This document shows, in pieces, positions 58,849-64,000 of a DNA stretch of 64,000 bases; position 1 is the stretch's first letter, and the number at the start of each line of letters is the position of its first letter. The notes under the pieces are model-generated. The model was not told the DNA's origin. It searched no databases and saw nothing but the letters and a program-made list of their open reading frames with translations. This stretch comes from Plantago major (taxonomy: Eukaryota > Streptophyta > Magnoliopsida > Lamiales > Plantaginaceae): assembly GCA_026545765.1 (NCBI GenBank), contig CM048840.1, forward strand, positions 25,052,765 to 25,116,764. The letters run 5' to 3'. Made by a program: the position numbers and the translations under genes.

Positions 58849-59970
58849 TTACTCCGACGAAAACAATTCTTTCTGCATTGCATCATCTAGTGCACGATGT
58901 GCGGGGAGCAAGTTGTTGTAGTTCCCCAAAAGCTGCATCAAGTAGTTCATCTTATTCTCCATCATCTTACGTTCCTCCCTTTGGCGGGCAAACTCGAGCT
59001 TCTGCATCTCCAATTCAATGAATTGGGGATAACTTTCAATAAAGGTAGCGAATCCCTCGCTCATTGCATCCATTGAGGAGTTACCTGAACTAACACCTTT
59101 AGCCATCTTCTTTGCCTTGTCACGACCCATAGGCCTTTTGATACCCGTGACACTGCGTCGCTCAACCTGATCCGCTTGCTCCCACTACTGCCATCTGTTG
59201 TTTCCATTGGTTCATCACCCCCATCAGCATCATCACCCAGGACCTCAACCCCCGTAGCTTTTGCATCATTAAACTGCTTCATATGACCCTCCAAGTTCAT
59301 CTTCATTTCCCACTATGGGTACTGCTTCATGGCATCCCACTGTTTGAACAAGCTGAATGAGGTGTGGTACTTTGATTTCTCTTGGTAGAATTCCTGGGCT
59401 GTTTTAGTTACATCGGCTTCATTGGAGCCACTCCGGTCACCGACAACCCTAGTAGCACGTTCCACACAAATCAGCCAAGAATTAATGGCTTCTCTGATCC
59501 GGAGAAATCTTCCACGAAGTGAATCATGAGTCCGGAAATGTTCCAGCCCGGACATCCTCCCATCCTTGCGGGCATCCTCGAACTTCTCCTGAACTTTACG
59601 GAACAAAGTTGCGTACCTCTGATTCATTCCAATTATTTGATTTTGGCTAACAGACATGTAGCAAGAGATGAGAACCAAATCCTCATTCGTGTTGTAGAGT
59701 ACGTTCCGTGGTTTCTTTTTGTTGGTTGTCGCTTCTTCCATGGCTTTGGCTTTCCCTTTCCCACGCCTCCGGTTTGATTGAATTTCCGGCTGCGTCTCAG
59801 GAACAACCTCAACTTGCGGTTAGAAAAACATTGGTGTTTGGGAGGTTGGAGAATGGTAATTTGAGTGTAAGGGTCTTGGTAGGAGCTTTGGAACAAAGGC
59901 CGGACGAGGCTCGGTTGGGGTGTCTGAGAAGTGTTTTGGGAGAGCTTTTGCATCAACTATTTGTAGGCTT
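58849..59970 (-). pseudogene. PIF/Harbinger ORF1, Myb/SANT-like protein (broken)
   Basis: Frame 59741-59313 (142 residues) reads RNVLYNTNEDLVLISCYMSV, then QNQIIGMNQRYATLFRKVQEKF, LRGRFLRIREAINSWLICV and SFSLFKQWDAMKQYP, then stops. It continues in 59306-59061 (GSSGSKRIRLSD) and 59130-58849 (GRDKAKKMAKG; a helical MQKLEFARQREERKMMENKM). The Trp-poor Myb/SANT-like half followed by a coiled tail is the usual second gene of PIF/Harbinger elements; it binds the ends and brings in the transposase. Same strand as the transposase, about 0.5 kb upstream. I found no TIR or TTA duplication. Confidence 0.82.
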
Positions 59971-60437
59971 CGGGTGCGTTTTGTTGCATCCACTGGACAG
60001 TCTTCGAATCCGGACTAAAGAAGTTTCCGTCCATGTCGCCGGAAAATTGAAGTGGAGAGGGTGTTTTGAAGTGAAGAGAGTTTTTTAAATTTAATTAAGA
60101 GAGAAAGAGGAGTTGGGGATGGGATGATTCAAACATAGTCAAGAGTGTCTCTATTTATAGATCTCGGAAAAATAAAGACGTTGGTGATTTTTATTTATTT
60201 TTTGCATTTTTATTTTGAAAGTTATAGCCGTTTGAAGATTGGACAACATTTTTAAAAAAAATTAAAAAAAACGTTGTTGGCTGATGCCAAGTTGAATCAC
60301 ATGTCGTTAGACGACGCGTGATTCTAACGACGCACGCATGGCGCGCCGTTTGCTTCACGAGGGGCTGCATTGCAACCTGTCTTATAACCCATAGCGGAAA
60401 TTATAGCGCAATATTGCGAGCCTAAGAGCATAGTAAT

Positions 60438-60567
60438 AGCGCAATAGTAATCATTAGAGTGGAAATAACAACGCAATAGTAAGTGTTGGAGTGGAAATGA
60501 TAGCGCAATAGTAACCGACGGAGCGAAAATGAATAGCGGAAGTGTAAGTGTGGAAGTGCTAAAATTT
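60438..60567. repeat. 32-33-bp tandem repeat, four copies
   Basis: AGCGCAATAGTAA...GAGTGGAAAT units start at about 60438, 60470, 60502 and 60535. Confidence 0.85.
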
Positions 60568-60619
60568 TCAATAAATATAAATTTATAATGTGTTAGAGAA
60601 AAATGAGTATTTCACATTT

Positions 60620-62590
60620 CTAACCATTAATAAATACACAAAGTCTTAGGAAAAACCAAGTGTATATAGAGACTATAAAGACGGACTTATTTGCAATTTA
60701 CCACATTTATTTGCATTTTCGCGGGTCATTGGATCGGTCAATTCATTTTCGCGGGTCATTTTTCCAGCCTTGGTTACAAACATTACTTATATAATTAAGA
60801 ACATTACTTAAACAGGTAAGAACATTACTTAAATAGATAATAACATTTGGAGATTCAGTAACATGGTATTACACTTATATCATATTCAATTACTCGGTTT
60901 GAGTTAATGTTCTTCGTTGATTGGATAAGTTTCCGACTTAACTGAGTAATGTTCCTGATTATTCATGTAATTTTTCTAATTAACTCAACAATGTTATAAA
61001 CATTACTTAAATAATTAAGAATATTACTTAAATATATAAAAACCTTGTGTAAATATTTAAAATGTCGTTTCCGATAACATTATAGAAATTCCTAAAAACA
61101 TTAATGTCATATTCACTATTTTTATAGCAGTTACTCGTTTGGAGATTTGTTTCCAAATTCAGTAGTGTTCGGCCATTTCCGCTCGAATTTGTTTCAATCC
61201 TTTGTTTATTTATGCCTTTCATTTTCGTGTAGTCAGGGTCAAGGACGGTAGTGCTTTTAGTTGTTTTTACTTATTGTCGGCATTGATGGAATTGATGAAG
61301 TATTTATCACCTGAGACATTGAACATATATTAAAGAACATTAGTGTTATAGTTTATAACATTACTAATTTAAGTCATAACATTAAAGGAATAGTACTTAA
61401 CACCTGAGATATTGCGAACAAGTCACATTGATATCCATCTTCCAATATTCTCCTAGCTGTCATATTTCATTCTCAATCGAGCTTTTCAAACGTAGTACCG
61501 GGTTCCAAATATGACGTTGATGAGAACATTACTGTTACACTAAGGAACTCATGATATATATAAGTGAGAACATTGTATAAGCAATAACATTACAACATTT
61601 GCAATATCATATATCATTGAAAACATTACAAACATCACCATAAACATTACATGCATCATTCGAAACATTTCACGTATTATTAACAACATTACATGTATTA
61701 TTACACAAATACTCTATTTAAGTTGTACATCTTCCATATCATTGATAACATTACATACATAAGCCACAACATTATACAGATTAGCTAGAACATCTGAACA
61801 GCTTTCTACGCAATTTTTTTTCAGATCTATTTCCAAATCTCAACTTATATTGTCAAAAAATCAATTCATCAATTTATATTTGAATCAAAATGTTGTTGAA
61901 ACTTACATACGATCATATTTGGAGTAGATCGGTGGATAAACAATTAAATCATAGTAGAAACACCAATTTTCGAGCATATTTTCATGTACTTTGTTTAGTT
62001 GAACATCCTACATATAAGCAAGAACATTACATAAAAAGGTCAAAACATCACACAAATTAGCTAGAACATTTGAATCATAAATTATGTGATTTTCAAATCT
62101 GGTTCGAAATTTCAACTACAATTGTGAAATAAACACCGATTTCACATATTTCATGTCGAGATCTAGTTGTTCGTACCTTTGTGATGTTGTTTCTATTGAT
62201 CTCGAGCTTGATTTAGTTGATTTGGATCGAATTTGAGAAGCAGATTTTGAGAGGAACATCATGAAATATCCAGATTTTTACCTTTGTAATGTTGTTTCCG
62301 ACAAGTTCGAGCATATTTTCCGGTGATTTACAACTTTTCCGGCGAGTTTATGTTTCTAGAGAGATGAATTTTTTTTTTTTTTTTTTTTTCAGTTTTGTAG
62401 GGTTTGTGAGATTTATGAATTATGTGGGTTATGATTGAGTATATATACTGACCCACTATCTAGCCCTTGGTTGGGTTGGGGTAATTTTAGTAGCTGACTT
62501 TTGGTTTGGGGTATTTGTATAATTAAAGAAAGTTAGTCACTGAAATCTTTCTCTAAGGGTGGTCTCTCATAAGACTCCATAAGTGTTTTG
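60620..62590. mobile_element. second MULE-like non-autonomous element
   Basis: The right end, read on the minus strand (about 62545-62575), is GAGTCTTATGAGAGACCACC, similar to the MULE-like end at 34940-34990. The left side (about 60640-60760) has AAGTCTTAGG and two CGCGGGTCATT copies. The middle is a motif array and the right part has a UTR-like block and a 22-base T run. The architecture matches the MULE at 15475-18288. No 9-bp TSD was found, so the borders are approximate. Confidence 0.5.
60775..62070. repeat. array of AACATTA motifs
   Basis: AACATTAC(TT)A-like motifs recur dozens of times at irregular spacing of about 15-40 bases on the plus strand. Confidence 0.85.
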
Positions 62591-62599
62591 ACCTTTTCC

Positions 62600-63468
62600 A
62601 AATACTTCTTTCAATTCATATCACTTATTTTCAATCACATATGCACTTTGTTTATAGAGGTATTTCTCCCTACATTGACACTTTTTTTTCAATGTCTTGA
62701 AGGAACATTTTAAGTTGGATTATAAACAAAAGTAAGTATTTTGGGACCACCTTTGCAAATAGACGACTAATAATAACAAATATTATGGTTGTAGTTATTA
62801 ATATTAGGGGTTTTACTACCATAAACATAAAACAAGGGGACCGTCCCAAGTCCCAACAAGTGAATGTGTTGTCAAATCTTTTGCATTTGAAAGTCATAAA
62901 GAAAGGGTCAAGTTAAGTGTTTTTTCGAGTTTAACAATCAATTTTCATTTATTTTCAAATAATTTATAACCATCAAAAGCAATATGGAAACTATCCTTTA
63001 TGTTGGAACCCGACATACATGTTGGATAATCTTCTTACATAAACAAGTACTTTTAAGTAAGCGATGATCCAATTCTAATATGTTATTAAAGTTAAAATTA
63101 AGATGATTATAGTTTGTATACCAAGGATATGAGTCTGAGGCTTTGAGCCTATACCGATGTTTAGTGGTCACACATAGAGCAACGGTCATCAAGGACTGTA
63201 ATTGAAATTGCGTTCTAAAACAAACCCTATAGTATTTTAACCCAAAGACATAAAACTTGCAGTACTAATAATTTGAGCAAAAATAGCAAGCCACAATTTA
63301 TATTTGGAAAAAGAGTAAGTATAGTAAAAGGGAAGATTTTCCTAATCTATAGGAAAATCCGGTTTTCACAATAAAGAACCGGTCAGAAACACTACAAACC
63401 GGCCAGTAGCTTTTTCATAAATATCCCAAATAAATAACACAATCTTTCATAAAATCCATACCATTCAA

Positions 63469-63470
<2 letters not shown>
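62600..63470. other. intergenic stretch, no gene
   Basis: AT-rich; no open frame with a domain. 63410-63470 probably belongs to the promoter of the next gene (TTTTTCATAAATATCCC at 63411). Confidence 0.45.
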
Positions 63471-63471
<1 letters not shown>

Positions 63472-63505
<34 letters not shown>

Positions 63506-63528
63506 CCTCCCTCCCTCCCCCCCCAATC
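63472..63528 (+). repeat. (CT)n/(CCCT)n tract in the leader of the transporter gene
   Basis: A CT repeat of about 15 units, then CCCT units and a C run, about 215-270 bases before the ATG. Such Y-patch tracts are common at plant transcription starts. Confidence 0.85.
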
Positions 63529-63740
63529 CACCCACCCACCAGATCTCTCCTCCAATTACCTCCTTGTTTCAATCCTTCTCAAATCCCCAATTCTTGTTTG
63601 CTTTCCCGCTTTTTGTCTGCGTGAAGCAGATCTACTGTAACCTAACCACCTTTAACAACCGCAATCGCACTGTAATTGAACTGGTTTTGCAGTCCGCTAG
63701 TGTAATTGTTGAGATTTATTGGTAGATACAGAGATCGGAA

Positions 63741-64000
63741 ATGGAGGTGGAGAAGAAGCAATCGCAGGTGTCTGATGTCGGCGTGTGGGCGATGAACATT
63801 ATCAGCTCCGTCGGGATTATCATGGCGAACAAGTAGCTCATGTCCAACAACGGATTTGGTGAGTCAGACATTTTTCTTCTCTATTACTTCCTCATTTTTG
63901 GTCTGGTTTGATTTTGGAATAATTTCAGAGAACAGGTTTAGGGTGAAGATATTTAATTTAAATTAGAAAGAGGATAGAAGAGAAGAGAAGAGAAGAAGTA
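63741..64000 (+). pseudogene. nucleotide-sugar transporter (UDP-rhamnose/galactose type), first exon with stop codon
   Basis: The ATG at 63741 begins MEVEKKQSQVSDVGVWAMN, then IISSVGIIMANK, TAG (63834-63836), then LMSNNGFG up to a consensus donor TTTG|GTGAGT (exon end 63858, phase 1). In the URGT family of Golgi antiporters the same segment reads ANKQLMS, so the TAG replaces a Gln at codon 32 by a single C-to-T change. The frame is otherwise intact up to the donor. These proteins have about ten membrane segments; only the first is visible here. It may be a pseudogene, a null allele or a base-call error. The rest lies outside the window. Confidence 0.75.

Noticed and set aside
57000..60400. 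Terminal inverted repeats of the Harbinger element
   Set aside because: I looked near 56850-57000 and 60250-60400 and found no matching pair or TTA duplication, so no borders are given.

Overview
This is nuclear DNA of a flowering plant, most likely a eudicot. The evidence is spliced plant genes (a gibberellin 20-oxidase, a class I histone deacetylase of the HDA19 type, the first exon of a UDP-rhamnose/galactose transporter-like gene), GT-AG introns, plant TATA boxes and nearly every class of plant transposon. I cannot name the species. About three quarters of the window is transposon-derived, and most element coding regions are broken.

Layout. 1-3590: 5' part (minus strand) of a Tat-lineage Ty3/gypsy retrotransposon, cut by the window edge and apparently inserted in a decayed Helitron. 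3591-8047: Helitron remains with Rep-like and PIF1-like helicase fragments and a candidate hairpin/CTAG 3' end. 9603-33789: a small-LTR chromovirus with tRNA-Met-type PBS, gag, PR-RT-RNaseH-INT, chromodomain and 3' LTR. It is split at 13760 by a complete 16-kb Tat-lineage element (13761-29766, minus strand, CTCCT target duplication). That element holds a spliced gene on the opposite strand with its own promoter-like region, and a MULE (15475-18288) has inserted at that gene's first splice donor. The chromovirus is split again at 30309-33082 by a repeat-rich, hAT-like insertion, with the end of pol present on both sides.

33790-40200 is gene-bearing: a tRNA-like SINE with perfect target duplication, then an apparently intact GA20-oxidase gene on the minus strand with three exons and a Stowaway MITE in intron 2. 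40170-49700 is AT-rich and gene-free: a Helitron end, tandem repeats, a complete non-autonomous hAT (44399-45236), a copia RT scrap and a Tourist MITE (48239-48380). 50486-56700 is an apparently intact seven-exon HDA19-like gene on the minus strand. 57200-59970 is a broken PIF/Harbinger transposon with both of its usual genes. 60600-62590 is a second MULE-like element built around an AACATTA motif array. At 63741 a transporter gene begins on the plus strand with a stop codon in exon 1.

The three host genes do not form a pathway. GA20-oxidase makes gibberellin precursors, HDA19 is a chromatin corepressor enzyme, and URGT-type proteins import nucleotide sugars into the Golgi. The most unusual structure is the antisense, spliced, promoter-bearing gene inside the Tat element: its introns keep the reading frame, which is strong evidence that it was once a functional gene.
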